Notes under the pieces: model-generated
Seen by the model: the letters and a program-made list of their open reading frames with translations, nothing else
Told to the model about the DNA's origin: nothing
Database searches by the model: none
Part shown: in pieces, positions 13,127 through 21,407 of the stretch
Numbering within the stretch: the first letter of the stretch is position 1
Layout: the number at the start of each line of letters is the position of its first letter
Made by a program: the position numbers and the translations under genes
NCBI GenBank assembly: GCA_030616365.1
Contig: JAUWXM010000009.1
Coordinates: forward strand, 1-21,407
DNA length: 21,407 nucleotides
Source of the DNA: a bacterium
Lineage (GTDB): Bacteria > UBP18 > UBA7526
Reading direction: 5' to 3'

Positions 13127-13152
13127 GCCCTCTTTAGATGGAGGGCTTTTTT
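13127..13152 (+). terminator. Terminator on the + strand, within the 3' end of the minus-strand gene
   Basis: GCCCTC (13127-13132) pairs with GAGGGC (13141-13146), followed by six T's. It would stop + transcripts arriving from the left. The stop codon of the minus-strand gene is inside the loop. On the minus strand no T tract follows the stem, so it is not a good terminator in that direction. Confidence 0.7.
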
Positions 13153-15437
13153 ACTTTGGCGGTAGAGGAAAGGAGGAAGAAGGTGGAGAGGTTGAAGAGG
13201 GAGACGATGAGGCAGGTCTGGATAATACCCAGGATGGGGATTAAGAGGACGCTGGCCAGTAAGGCCCCCAGACAGGAACCAAATAGGTCCACGCCATAGA
13301 GCAGTCCGGCGGTCTTTCCCACTTTCTGGCCCTTTAAATAAATCTTGTTTGCTAAGGGGAATTCCAGGCCGACCAAAAAACCAGTAAGGGCTACTAAGAT
13401 AGGAAAGACTATCTGAGATAAGGGATAGAGGTAGACTCCTTTTACCTTAGAAAGGGCGATTAGAAAGAGGGGAAGAAGGAGAGCATAGATAGCTACTGCC
13501 CCTTCCAGTCGAGAAAGGATCAGTAGCTCTCTTTTTATTTTGGGCAGTTGCTTGATCATAAGGAGGGCGCCAGCGGTCAGGCCTACCATGAAGAGGGCAA
13601 CGATTAACCCGATTCGGGAGTAGAGATACCCATATAATACCTGGAAGGCGAGGATGAGGACTATTTCTAAGGTGATTCCGGCAAAACCAGTAGTAGCAAT
13701 GGCTAAGGGAGTGAAGCTTCTTCTGATTTTAGGAGATTTTCTACTTAAGAAGATGAGAATAAAGACGAGCACTGCCAGAATGGTGGCGAAGTGCCAGACA
13801 TTTAGTTTGGCAAATGAAGCAAATACTTTTCTAGAGGCCGGATAGAAATAACTTGCCCAGAGGACGATATCATAGTAGTAGGATATGGGCTGGAAGTCGA
13901 AGTTCTTCTTCGCTCCTTTTGCTTCTTCAAGGGCACCTAAGAGATAGGAGATCTTTCTGGGGGTGAATTGATAGGTGATATGATAAGAGGTCAAAAAGTC
14001 GGTCTTTATCTTCCGCTCTTTAAATCTTCTATTTAGGATTCTATCATTGTAGGTGAGAACCTTTTCGCTTGAGGAGGCAAATAAGAGGAGGTATTCTCCC
14101 GGGATGGCCACGATATTGGGAAAGACATCTTTCAGGGTATAGTAGATGGAGGCATTAAAGTCTCCCATCTCCTCTCCTAAGTAGGCCTCCTTGGATGAGA
14201 TTCCCAGCGAAATTATACCCCCGGGTTTTAAAATATCTCTTACTTCTTTGAAGAATTCTCTGGTATAGCATCTGTTGAGCTGTGCGGTGCAGGGGTCGGG
14301 AAGGTTAACCATTATCAGGTCATATTTTTCTTTTCTCCTCTTTACGAAGAGGCGACCATCGAGATAATGAACATTCACTCTTTTATCTTCTAAGGCCTTG
14401 CGGTCATTTGAAGGGAGATATTTCTTTGCTAATCGGATGAGCTCCGGATCGAGTTCCACATAGTCCACAGACTCTGGATTATGCTTTAGAATCTCCTGCA
14501 AGCCTCCACTTACCCCGCCTCCGATAAGAAGGACCTTCTTTGGTCTGGGATGCTCCAACATAGTGAGATGGGTAACATACTCATTGAATTCTCTATCAGA
14601 GGTGGTGAAGGATAGGAGGCCATTCTCATAGAAACTATATTGATTATTCCTTTTAGTAGTTACCAGATTTCCATAGATGGAGTTCCTCTCTTCTACTAAT
14701 TGGTAACCCCTCCAACGCCACTTAGTAGATTGGTCCTGGAGATGGTCTATCTTAGAGGAGCCGAAGAGGTAGAGGCTCAAGGCAAGAAGAAAAAGAGTTA
14801 GAATGGCAAGGGGCTTACGTGATGTGGGATGTGGGATGTGGGATGTGGAACGTATTGTGGCAAGGAGGAAGGCAGCGAGGAGGTTGAGGGAGCCGATTAA
14901 AAGGGCACAGTGGAAGGAGTGAAGGAGATAGACCAGAAGGAAAGTGAAGATAATCCCCCCTGCCATATCTCCTAAGGCATCGTAGATATAGACCCTTCCG
15001 ATAGCCTTGGGCGCCTCTTTAACTACCTGATTGTAGACCCTACAGCCCAGTGCGAACTGAAAGCCGATTACCAGGCACAGGGGAGCGAGGGCCAGGAAGG
15101 AGAAGTAGAGCATGGGGAAGGGACCGATAATCTCTCCCAGTCCAACTCCGATGATGCTCTTACTCATTCTTACCAGTAGAATTTCTAAAGGAAGAAGAAA
15201 CCAGATCAGGAATTGGGTGAGGATGAAGACCTCTGTCCCTCTCTTTATTCTATCCGCCCTTCTTCCCAGAAACCAGCTCCCCATCCCCACCCAGAAGAGC
15301 CAGGAGGCGAGGATAAACCCAACGGAGAGCTCATTCCCATAGAAAGTGATGAGTAGTTCCCGGATGAGGACTACCTGGCTGACTACGCTGCTAAAACCTA
15401 CCAGGATTAAAGCAAAGATTAAAATCTTCTTTTTCAT
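13134..15437 (-). CDS. Membrane-bound spermidine-synthase-like protein
   Basis: A 767-residue protein with membrane helices at both ends and an aminopropyltransferase-like domain in the middle. ATG (15437 on the minus strand) has GGTGA six bases upstream, part of the extended Shine-Dalgarno. Residues 1-225 hold about six or seven helices and 555-760 about six more. The central domain has the nucleotide-binding loop GGGVSGG (306-312), VELD (Asp330) and YDLIMVNLPDP (372-382). In true spermidine synthases these read GGGDG and a catalytic Asp where Asn378 stands, so aminopropyl transfer to putrescine is doubtful; the variant motifs are usual in the fused membrane subfamily, whose reaction I cannot name. 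A 4x7 bp tandem repeat (14821-14848) encodes residues 197-206. The gene is alone on its strand and divergent from the alpha-2-macroglobulin gene. Confidence 0.85.
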   Translation of the reverse strand: MKKKILIFALILVGFSSVVSQVVLIRELLITFYGNELSVGFILASWLFWVGMGSWFLGRRADRIKRGTEVFILTQFLIWFLLPLEILLVRMSKSIIGVGLGEIIGPFPMLYFSFLALAPLCLVIGFQFALGCRVYNQVVKEAPKAIGRVYIYDALGDMAGGIIFTFLLVYLLHSFHCALLIGSLNLLAAFLLATIRSTSHIPHPTSRKPLAILTLFLLALSLYLFGSSKIDHLQDQSTKWRWRGYQLVEERNSIYGNLVTTKRNNQYSFYENGLLSFTTSDREFNEYVTHLTMLEHPRPKKVLLIGGGVSGGLQEILKHNPESVDYVELDPELIRLAKKYLPSNDRKALEDKRVNVHYLDGRLFVKRRKEKYDLIMVNLPDPCTAQLNRCYTREFFKEVRDILKPGGIISLGISSKEAYLGEEMGDFNASIYYTLKDVFPNIVAIPGEYLLLFASSSEKVLTYNDRILNRRFKERKIKTDFLTSYHITYQFTPRKISYLLGALEEAKGAKKNFDFQPISYYYDIVLWASYFYPASRKVFASFAKLNVWHFATILAVLVFILIFLSRKSPKIRRSFTPLAIATTGFAGITLEIVLILAFQVLYGYLYSRIGLIVALFMVGLTAGALLMIKQLPKIKRELLILSRLEGAVAIYALLLPLFLIALSKVKGVYLYPLSQIVFPILVALTGFLVGLEFPLANKIYLKGQKVGKTAGLLYGVDLFGSCLGALLASVLLIPILGIIQTCLIVSLFNLSTFFLLSSTAKVKKPSI
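14821..14848. repeat. Four tandem copies of a 7 bp unit inside the membrane protein gene
   Basis: GATGTGG repeated four times without error on the + strand (CCACATC on the coding strand), flanked on both sides by ACGT. Seven is not a multiple of three, so gain or loss of one unit would shift the frame. Confidence 0.9.
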
Positions 15438-15472
15438 TTTTTCACCAATTCCATCCTATCATATTCGGCCTA

Positions 15473-15537
15473 AGACTTCAACCCCGCCCCTTTCTGCTAC
15501 AAAGAAACGCCTCAAAGTAAAAGGGGCGGGGTCAATC
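15473..15537. repeat. Palindromic element between the divergent genes
   Basis: A perfect 13 bp inverted repeat, ACCCCGCCCCTTT at 15481-15493 against 15520-15532, with a 26-base loop. Flanks AAGACTTCA on the left and TCAATCTTTTTAC on the right resemble the outer parts of the elements at 5889 and 11655. It lies between the two divergent starts, so it could influence both promoters. Confidence 0.8.
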
Positions 15538-15544
15538 TTTTTAC

Positions 15545-15573
15545 TTGCTATTTTGAGCAGGAAGTATTAAAAT
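15545..15573 (+). promoter_or_regulatory. Promoter for the alpha-2-macroglobulin and pbpC operon
   Basis: TTGCTA at 15545-15550, a 17 bp spacer and TAAAAT at 15568-15573. Transcription would start near 15580. The following AAGGAGGT at 15601-15608, 7 bases from the ATG, is the strongest ribosome-binding site in the window. Confidence 0.6.
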
Positions 15574-15615
15574 GATAATAGAAGTAAATCTTTGAGATAA
15601 AAGGAGGTATTTAAA

Positions 15616-18600
15616 ATGAAGGGAAGATTCAGATTTCGCGGTTATGGGTCAATTTTTGTTCTGGTCCTGACATTCCTGGCCCTTTCTCTCCCCTTGAATC
15701 CCCACGCTGAGGATACTTCTCAAGAGAAAGGTCTGGAAATCGTATCCGCTATGCCCCGCGGTACGGTAGAGGGAATAGGGGAGGCCGCGGCCATTACCGT
15801 TACCTTTAACCAACCCATGGTTCCCTTAGAGCAACTTCCTGAAGGCCCGGGAACCGGACCCCTCAGGTTAGAACCACCGGTTGTAGGAAAGTATCGCTGG
15901 TTAGGAACCAGCACCCTGACCTTTACTCCCGATGAACGCCTACCTTTGGCTACCGGGTTTCGGGCAACGGTCCCGGCGGGAATAAAGTCCAGGGCAGGCC
16001 AGACATTGGCAAAGGATTATACCTGGGAATTTGAGACCCTTCGCCCCCGGGTTAAAAGAACTATTCCTCGCAATAAAGCAAAGTGGGTGAAGCTGGATGA
16101 ACCCCTCTATGCCATCTTCAATCAGCCCGTTTCGCCCAAAATGGTGAAAGGGTTCATCCTTTTGCAGGAACTACCCTGGGGAAGGGTGCGCCTCTCATTC
16201 AAGCGCCCCCCGGAGAAAGAATGGAAGAAGGACCGCCCCCGCATTCCCGTGGAACATGCCCTCATAATCCTTCCCAGACGTCATCTGAAGGCCGGGAAGA
16301 GTTACACTCTGAGGTTCCTTCCCGGATTGCCCGGAATGGAGGGTTCTTTGGGGATGAAGAGGCCCCATTCCGTTACCTTCTCAACCTACAATGAGTTTCG
16401 CTTCCTGGGCTTAGAAAAGGAGGAGATAGATCCCGAAAGGCCGGTAACCTTTAAATTCAGTAACCCGGTCAGTTACGCCCAGTTAGTAGCCCACGTTCAT
16501 TTTCAGCCAGAAGTGGAAATCCCGGAACATTACAAAGAGCGGGATTACTGGTATAGGACTAACCCCAGGCTCTACCTCCCTTTCAAACCAGTAACCAATT
16601 ATATCATTACCATTGATAAGGGTCTGAAGGATAAGTTCGGGAATCGCCTGGGTAAGAAGATAACAGTTATACTCAGGGTGGGAGATTATAAGCCTACGGT
16701 TAGTATGGGCTGTGGCCCGGGAATCATCGAGGCCTACATAGATCACTATTACCCGGTCTCGGTAGTCAATATCAGAGAAGTGGGACTGCAGATGGCTCAC
16801 CTGGAGCCCGGAGAGATTATCCCCCTCTTCAAGAAGAAATATCGCTTCTCTTCCAGTAAGCCCTTCCCGGCAGAAGAAGGCTTCTGGGATGTGGAGCGCA
16901 TCTGGAGGATCGAGACCCCTAGGAACGAGAAGAAACTACTTCCTCTCAAACTGGATGAGGCATTAGGGGAGAAGAAATACGGGATAGTCTTTATCCAGCT
17001 CGACTATCTGAAAAAGAACCTGAGACTCAATGAGCGATATAGGCGGCGCTATCAACGGGCGCTCATTCAGATTACAGAACTGGGAATAACGGCCAAGTTC
17101 TCTCCTTTCAACAACCTCATCTGGGTCACCAGACTCTCTGACGCTCAGCCGGTAGCCGGTGCTGAGGTTGAGATCCGGGATGATGAGAACGAGGTTAAGT
17201 GGAGAGGCAAGACAGATGAGAAGGGATTCGCCCGCACCCCAGGATGGAAGTCCTTAGGTATCAAACCCAAGGATAGGTGGTCCAAGCCCAGGCAGTGGGT
17301 CTTGGTCACCCAGGGAGAGGATGTGGCCTTGAGTTCCTCTGAATGGGGGACCGGAATCTATCCCTATCGCTTCGGCATCTCCTATGATTGGAAGGTCGAG
17401 CCCCGGGTAGTGGGAGGACATCTCTTTAGCGAACGGGGCATCTACCGGCCGGGTGAGGAAGTACATCTCAAAGGCATCATCAGAAAGAAAGAGAATGGTA
17501 AATGGAAGATTGCCCAGGAACCCATGGATGTCAGGGTGACTACCTCAAGGGGTGAGGAGCTCCTCAAAGAGCGAATTACTCTCTCGCCCTATGGCTCCTT
17601 CTCTCTTACTATCCCCCTGCCCAAGAAGGCTCCTCTGGGAAGGTATCAGGTTCAGGCCAGATTTCCGGTAGAGGGGGAGAAGGAGAAGAAGCCCTGGAAG
17701 AGACGGGATATAAATACCATCTCCACCTCTTTCCGGGTGGCGGCCTACCGACCAGCCCAGTTTGAAGTAAATGTCCGACCAGAGAGGGAAGATTACGTCT
17801 TTGGTGACCTCTACCGCGCTACCTTAGAGGCCCGTTATCTCTTCGGTGCTCCCATGTCCCATCAGAAGATTGCCTGGAAACTCACCCGCCGTTCCTCCTA
17901 CTTCCGGCCCCCGGGCCATAGAGGGTATCGTTTCGCGGGATACTACTGGTGGGAGGGGGGAAGGTCGCGCTCCGGCCTGGTGGCTTCCGGCAGCGCCAAA
18001 CTGGGGCAAGATGGGACCTTTCTTTTAGAGAAGAGACTGGATGGCAAGGGATATTGGGGTTCCGCAACCTATATCTTAGAGGGAACGGTCAAAGGTCTCA
18101 GCCGCCAGGTGATATCAGGAAGGGCGGGGGTCACCGTTCATCGCGGAACCTTCTATCTGGGGATGAAGCCCTCCACCACCTTCTTAGAGAAGGGAAAGAA
18201 TCTGAAGGTCAATCTCATTGCTGTGGATCGGGAAGGCAGACTCTTGGCGGGAAAGAAGATAAAACTTAGTATGACCCGCCGCCAGTGGCATTCGGTGCGC
18301 AAGGCGGGAGTGGGGGGACGCTATAGATGGGTTTCGGAACATAAGGAGACCAAGGAGGCCGAGGTAACAGTTATCTCTGGAGATGAGCCGGTAGCAGCGA
18401 CCTTCCTTCCCCAGCAGGTGGGCTTCTATATCCTGAAGGCCGAGAGTGAGGATGAGCGGGGCAATCCCCTGCGCACCGCCACTACTTTCTACGTCACTGG
18501 TAAAGGGTACGTTGCCTGGAAGCGAAGCGATGACGACCGCATCGAACTGGTGGCTGATGCCGAAAAGTATAAGCCGGGGGAGAAGGCCCGCATTCTAATA

Positions 18601-21282
18601 AAATCTCCCTATGAGAAATGTATTGCTCTGGTTACTTTAGAGCGGGAGGGGATTATGGATTCCCGAATAGTGCATCTGGAATCGAGCGCAGAGAAGATAG
18701 AGGTCCCCATCACGGAAGAGCATATCCCCAATATCTTCGTCTCCGTCATCCTTCTCCAGGGCCGCACCGCCACCCGTCTCTTCTCCAAAGAAGGGGAGGA
18801 TATCGGGAAGCCCTCTTTCAAGATCGGCTATGTGAATCTACCAGTAGACCCGGGCACCCGGCGCCTAGAAGTAGAGGTTAAGACGGATAAGAAAGAGTAT
18901 CGACCGGGCGATAAGGTAGAAGTGGAAGTGAAGGTAAAGGATCACTCCGGAAGAGGAATAGAGGCCGAGGTCACCTTAGCGGTAGTGGACCTGGGGGTGC
19001 TCAAGCTCATTGGATATAAGACCCCGGATCCCTTCCCTTACTTCTATGGTCAGAGACCGCTCTCTGTCCAGACCTCAGAGACCAGATTGCACGTTGTCGG
19101 TCAGAGGAATTATGGAGAAAAGGGAGAACCTACGGGAGGGGGTGGATTGGCTGAACGCAAGATTGCCCTGCGCGGGGAGTTCCGCACCTGCGCCTACTGG
19201 AATCCCAGCCTTATCACCGATAAAAGAGGAAATATTCGGGTAAGTTTTAAACTACCGGATAATCTTACCACCTTCCGGGTGATGGCCATTGTCCATACCA
19301 AGGATTCTTGCTTCGGTTCTGGCGATTCCTCCTTTGCGGTCAATAAACTCCTCATGCTCCGACCGGTCCTGCCCCGTTTTGTTCGCATAGGCGATCTCTT
19401 CCAAGCCGGGGTGGTGGTGCATAACTACTCCCAGAAACGAGCCAGAATAGAACTCTCTGCCCAGGCAGGAGGCATTCTCTTGGAAGGCGAGAGCCTCCAG
19501 AGTCTGGAGCTCGCCCCGGGAGAGGGAAAGGAGATCCTCTTCTCCTACCGTGTGGAGAGGCCGGGCAGGGCAACCTTCATCTTTAGAGCACGAATGGGGA
19601 AGGAGACGGACGGGGTAAAAATCTCCCTTCCCATCCATCTTCCCCGGTCCACAGAGACCGTAGCCCTCTTGGGCAGCACCCCAAAAGTGCATAAAGAGTG
19701 GCTAAAGGTGCCTGAGAATGTTCTCGCTGGTATCGGAGAGCTGGATGTTACTGCCTCCTCCACGGCCTTAGTAGGACTGGAGAGGAGTGCCGACTATCTC
19801 TTCTCCTATCCCTATGGTTGTCTGGAGCAGCACCTCTCCCGAATACTCCCCATGATTCTATTTGGAGAAGTAGTGGATGCCTTCTCCCTTCCCGGCCTGG
19901 AGGGTCGGGACTACCATGAGGTGGTTCAGGAGACCCTGAATAAGATAGCCGACTTTCAACTTTCTAACGGTGGCCTGGCCTTCTGGGTGGACAGCGCCTA
20001 TGATTCTCCCTATGTCTCGGCCTATGCCCTCTTCACCCTGCAGAAGGCAAAGGAGGCCGGCTATCGGGTTGATGAAGAGGTGATGAAGAAGATAGAGAAG
20101 TACCTGAGGAACGTGCTCCGGGGAAAGATGAAGCGCTCCTACTATCCCTATGACTCGGTCACCTGGTATTGCATAGACGCCTTCACCCTTCAGGCCTTAG
20201 CCAGCGTCGGGATCTATGAGCCGGCCTATGTGGAGAGGCTCTATAATAAGCGCTACCAATTGCCTTACTTCGCTCAGGCCATGCTCCTCAAGGCCCTGCA
20301 CTACGGCCAGGGAGATCGCTACATGATGAAAGAGCTGCGACGCCTCATTAATAATGGGATGAGGATAGAGGCTACTACCGCTCACTTTGAGGAGCCAGAT
20401 AGAGGAATGGGCTGGATATTCCACTCCAATCTCCGTACCACGGCGGCAGTACTCCAGACCTTCTTAGAGGTAGATGGTAGTCATGAGCAGGCAGAGAAGA
20501 TGGTGCGCTGGCTTATCCAGAGGCGAAGGGCGGGTCGCTGGAGGTCCACCCAGGAGAATCTCTATACCTTCTGGGCCCTGGCCACTTACTTCCAGAAATA
20601 CGAGAAGGAGGTTCCCAACTTCTCTGCCCAGGTTTACTTAGCGGAGAAGAAGGTCTTAGAGGAGATTTTCAAGGGTCGCTCCCTGAAGACAGAAAGGAAA
20701 TCCATTTCCCTGAAGGAACTGGAAAGAGGAAAGACCTATCCCCTTCTCTTTCAGTGTAAGGGCAAGGGTCGCTTCTACTACGGCGCCTGGCTCAGCTATG
20801 CCCCGGACCGGGACCTTCCCGCCCGGGATGAGGGATTAGCAGTATTCAAGAGCATCGAGACCCTCGAGGGTAAGCCAATCAAAGAGAATCTCTTCCAGGC
20901 GGGTGAGGTTTATCGGGTGCGCCTTAAGGTGGTGACCCCCAGGGATAGAAACTTCGTGGTAGTGGACGATCCCCTTCCCGCTGGTTTCGAAGCCGTGGAC
21001 ACCTCTCTATCCATTGAGAGTAAGGAGCTGGCTCAGAGGCTGTGGTCCTTCCGCAGGGAGGAGAGGAAGCGTCGCTGGTGGGGCTCCTTCGATAGAACAG
21101 AGTTAGGGGACGACCGGGTGCTCATCTTTGCTGATTATCTCTTGGCCGGGGTCCATAATTACTCCTATTTAGTAAGGGCTACCACATATGGGGGCTTTCA
21201 CATGCCGGCCACTAAGGCAGAGGAGATGTATTCTCCAGAGGTATTCGGCCGCAATGTAGGAGCGAGAATAGAGATTAGATGA
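15616..21282 (+). CDS. yfhM: Bacterial alpha-2-macroglobulin with thioester (YfhM-like)
   Basis: A periplasmic protease trap of 1888 residues. A signal peptide covers about residues 1-31 (SIFVLVLTFLALSLP then PHA); there is no lipobox cysteine, unlike the E. coli lipoprotein. Domains in order: Ig-like modules with FNQPM motifs from about 40; the MG2-type strand GIYRPGEEVHLKGIIR near 605-620; a further macroglobulin module near 975-1015 (KYKPGEKARILIKSP); the A2M module near 1190-1280 (YWNPSLITDKRGNIRVSF); the thioester motif GCLEQ (Cys1402, Gln1405) opening an alpha-alpha barrel to about 1690; and a C-terminal receptor-binding-like module. The intact thioester means it should bind attacking proteases covalently. 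It is somewhat longer than E. coli YfhM. Its stop overlaps the pbpC start as ATGA, the classic partnership of protease trap and peptidoglycan repair. Start choice is secure. Confidence 0.95.
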   Translation: MKGRFRFRGYGSIFVLVLTFLALSLPLNPHAEDTSQEKGLEIVSAMPRGTVEGIGEAAAITVTFNQPMVPLEQLPEGPGTGPLRLEPPVVGKYRWLGTSTLTFTPDERLPLATGFRATVPAGIKSRAGQTLAKDYTWEFETLRPRVKRTIPRNKAKWVKLDEPLYAIFNQPVSPKMVKGFILLQELPWGRVRLSFKRPPEKEWKKDRPRIPVEHALIILPRRHLKAGKSYTLRFLPGLPGMEGSLGMKRPHSVTFSTYNEFRFLGLEKEEIDPERPVTFKFSNPVSYAQLVAHVHFQPEVEIPEHYKERDYWYRTNPRLYLPFKPVTNYIITIDKGLKDKFGNRLGKKITVILRVGDYKPTVSMGCGPGIIEAYIDHYYPVSVVNIREVGLQMAHLEPGEIIPLFKKKYRFSSSKPFPAEEGFWDVERIWRIETPRNEKKLLPLKLDEALGEKKYGIVFIQLDYLKKNLRLNERYRRRYQRALIQITELGITAKFSPFNNLIWVTRLSDAQPVAGAEVEIRDDENEVKWRGKTDEKGFARTPGWKSLGIKPKDRWSKPRQWVLVTQGEDVALSSSEWGTGIYPYRFGISYDWKVEPRVVGGHLFSERGIYRPGEEVHLKGIIRKKENGKWKIAQEPMDVRVTTSRGEELLKERITLSPYGSFSLTIPLPKKAPLGRYQVQARFPVEGEKEKKPWKRRDINTISTSFRVAAYRPAQFEVNVRPEREDYVFGDLYRATLEARYLFGAPMSHQKIAWKLTRRSSYFRPPGHRGYRFAGYYWWEGGRSRSGLVASGSAKLGQDGTFLLEKRLDGKGYWGSATYILEGTVKGLSRQVISGRAGVTVHRGTFYLGMKPSTTFLEKGKNLKVNLIAVDREGRLLAGKKIKLSMTRRQWHSVRKAGVGGRYRWVSEHKETKEAEVTVISGDEPVAATFLPQQVGFYILKAESEDERGNPLRTATTFYVTGKGYVAWKRSDDDRIELVADAEKYKPGEKARILIKSPYEKCIALVTLEREGIMDSRIVHLESSAEKIEVPITEEHIPNIFVSVILLQGRTATRLFSKEGEDIGKPSFKIGYVNLPVDPGTRRLEVEVKTDKKEYRPGDKVEVEVKVKDHSGRGIEAEVTLAVVDLGVLKLIGYKTPDPFPYFYGQRPLSVQTSETRLHVVGQRNYGEKGEPTGGGGLAERKIALRGEFRTCAYWNPSLITDKRGNIRVSFKLPDNLTTFRVMAIVHTKDSCFGSGDSSFAVNKLLMLRPVLPRFVRIGDLFQAGVVVHNYSQKRARIELSAQAGGILLEGESLQSLELAPGEGKEILFSYRVERPGRATFIFRARMGKETDGVKISLPIHLPRSTETVALLGSTPKVHKEWLKVPENVLAGIGELDVTASSTALVGLERSADYLFSYPYGCLEQHLSRILPMILFGEVVDAFSLPGLEGRDYHEVVQETLNKIADFQLSNGGLAFWVDSAYDSPYVSAYALFTLQKAKEAGYRVDEEVMKKIEKYLRNVLRGKMKRSYYPYDSVTWYCIDAFTLQALASVGIYEPAYVERLYNKRYQLPYFAQAMLLKALHYGQGDRYMMKELRRLINNGMRIEATTAHFEEPDRGMGWIFHSNLRTTAAVLQTFLEVDGSHEQAEKMVRWLIQRRRAGRWRSTQENLYTFWALATYFQKYEKEVPNFSAQVYLAEKKVLEEIFKGRSLKTERKSISLKELERGKTYPLLFQCKGKGRFYYGAWLSYAPDRDLPARDEGLAVFKSIETLEGKPIKENLFQAGEVYRVRLKVVTPRDRNFVVVDDPLPAGFEAVDTSLSIESKELAQRLWSFRREERKRRWWGSFDRTELGDDRVLIFADYLLAGVHNYSYLVRATTYGGFHMPATKAEEMYSPEVFGRNVGARIEIR

Positions 21283-21407
21283 AGAGAAATAGAGTAGTAA
21301 TAACAATCTTTGCTTTGGTAGTACTCTTTGGGGTCTCAACCCTGATTCCCTTCTCCAAGAAACTTCTTGAACCGGCGCCCATAATCTCCTTAAAGATTCT
21401 GGATGGG
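21279..21407 (+). CDS. pbpC: Penicillin-binding protein 1C, N-terminal part (runs off the window)
   Basis: Only the first 43 residues are present. ATG 21279 overlaps the previous stop (ATGA). A basic start (MKRNR) is followed by one membrane helix (VVITIFALVVLFGVSTLIP), then PFSKKLLEPAPIISLKILDG, which matches the segment before the transglycosylase domain of PBP1C, where homologues read similarly up to a D-G pair. The assignment also rests on the conserved pairing of alpha-2-macroglobulin with PBP1C in Gram-negative bacteria. PBP1C polymerises peptidoglycan at the outer face of the inner membrane. Confidence 0.75.
   Translation, partial: MKRNRVVITIFALVVLFGVSTLIPFSKKLLEPAPIISLKILDG

Noticed and set aside
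15346..15570. Forward 74-codon frame upstream of the alpha-2-macroglobulin gene
   Set aside because: Antisense to the start of the membrane protein gene and then crosses the palindromic element; no ribosome-binding site.
17824..18269. Several overlapping frames on both strands inside the alpha-2-macroglobulin gene
   Set aside because: Shadows caused by GC-rich coding sequence; none resembles a protein family.
1..21407. CRISPR array, tRNA, rRNA or insertion-sequence transposase
   Set aside because: Looked for regular spaced repeats, RNA signatures and transposase motifs and saw none.

Overview
The window looks like a chromosomal piece of an uncultured Gram-negative bacterium. It pairs a periplasmic alpha-2-macroglobulin with PBP1C, uses bacterial Shine-Dalgarno sites and sigma70-like promoters, and carries a pyruvoyl-type arginine decarboxylase and an AmmeMemoRadiSam set. 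Candidate phyla such as Omnitrophota, Aerophobota or Desantisbacteria come to mind, but that is an impression and not a placement. No rRNA, tRNA or CRISPR array is visible.

Layout. 1-5795 (+) is a housekeeping block: the end of protein-L-isoaspartate methyltransferase; arginine decarboxylase plus agmatinase (arginine to agmatine to putrescine); then MEMO fused to AMMECR1, a DUF1844 protein, and the AmmeMemoRadiSam radical SAM enzyme. 5822-11575 (+) is a more AT-rich defence island. It starts at a strong promoter and holds an Eco57I/TaqI-type adenine methyltransferase, an overlapping gene that is probably its restriction nuclease, and three genes linked by ATGA overlaps: a small two-helix membrane protein, a 43-residue peptide resembling a DNA-methyltransferase tail, and an 887-residue RloC/PrrC-like ATPase with a CxxC hook and a HEPN-like R-x4-H. 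11874-12777 (+) holds a coiled-coil protein and a MazF/PemK toxin, followed by two terminators. 13134-15437 (-) is a membrane spermidine-synthase-like protein. 15545-21407 (+) is alpha-2-macroglobulin overlapping the start of pbpC.

The most unusual theme is a family of palindromic elements with a CCCCG-type core, found both between and inside genes. Copies or relatives lie at 1456-1612, 3578-3641, 4541-4605, 5889-5912, 11581-11666, 12921-13016 and 15473-15537. Several are read through in frame. One appears to have fused MEMO to AMMECR1, one extends the DUF1844 protein, one forms the agmatinase N-terminus, and half of one provides the first residues of the methyltransferase. This resembles the behaviour of Rickettsia palindromic elements.

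How the genes work together: the methyltransferase and nuclease would be a restriction-modification pair. The RloC-like protein could be a second-line tRNA-cutting suicide response, as PrrC and RloC are beside type I systems. Here the partner is not type I, and the small genes coupled to it are not ones I recognise, so the 8572-11575 cassette is the best candidate for an undescribed system.
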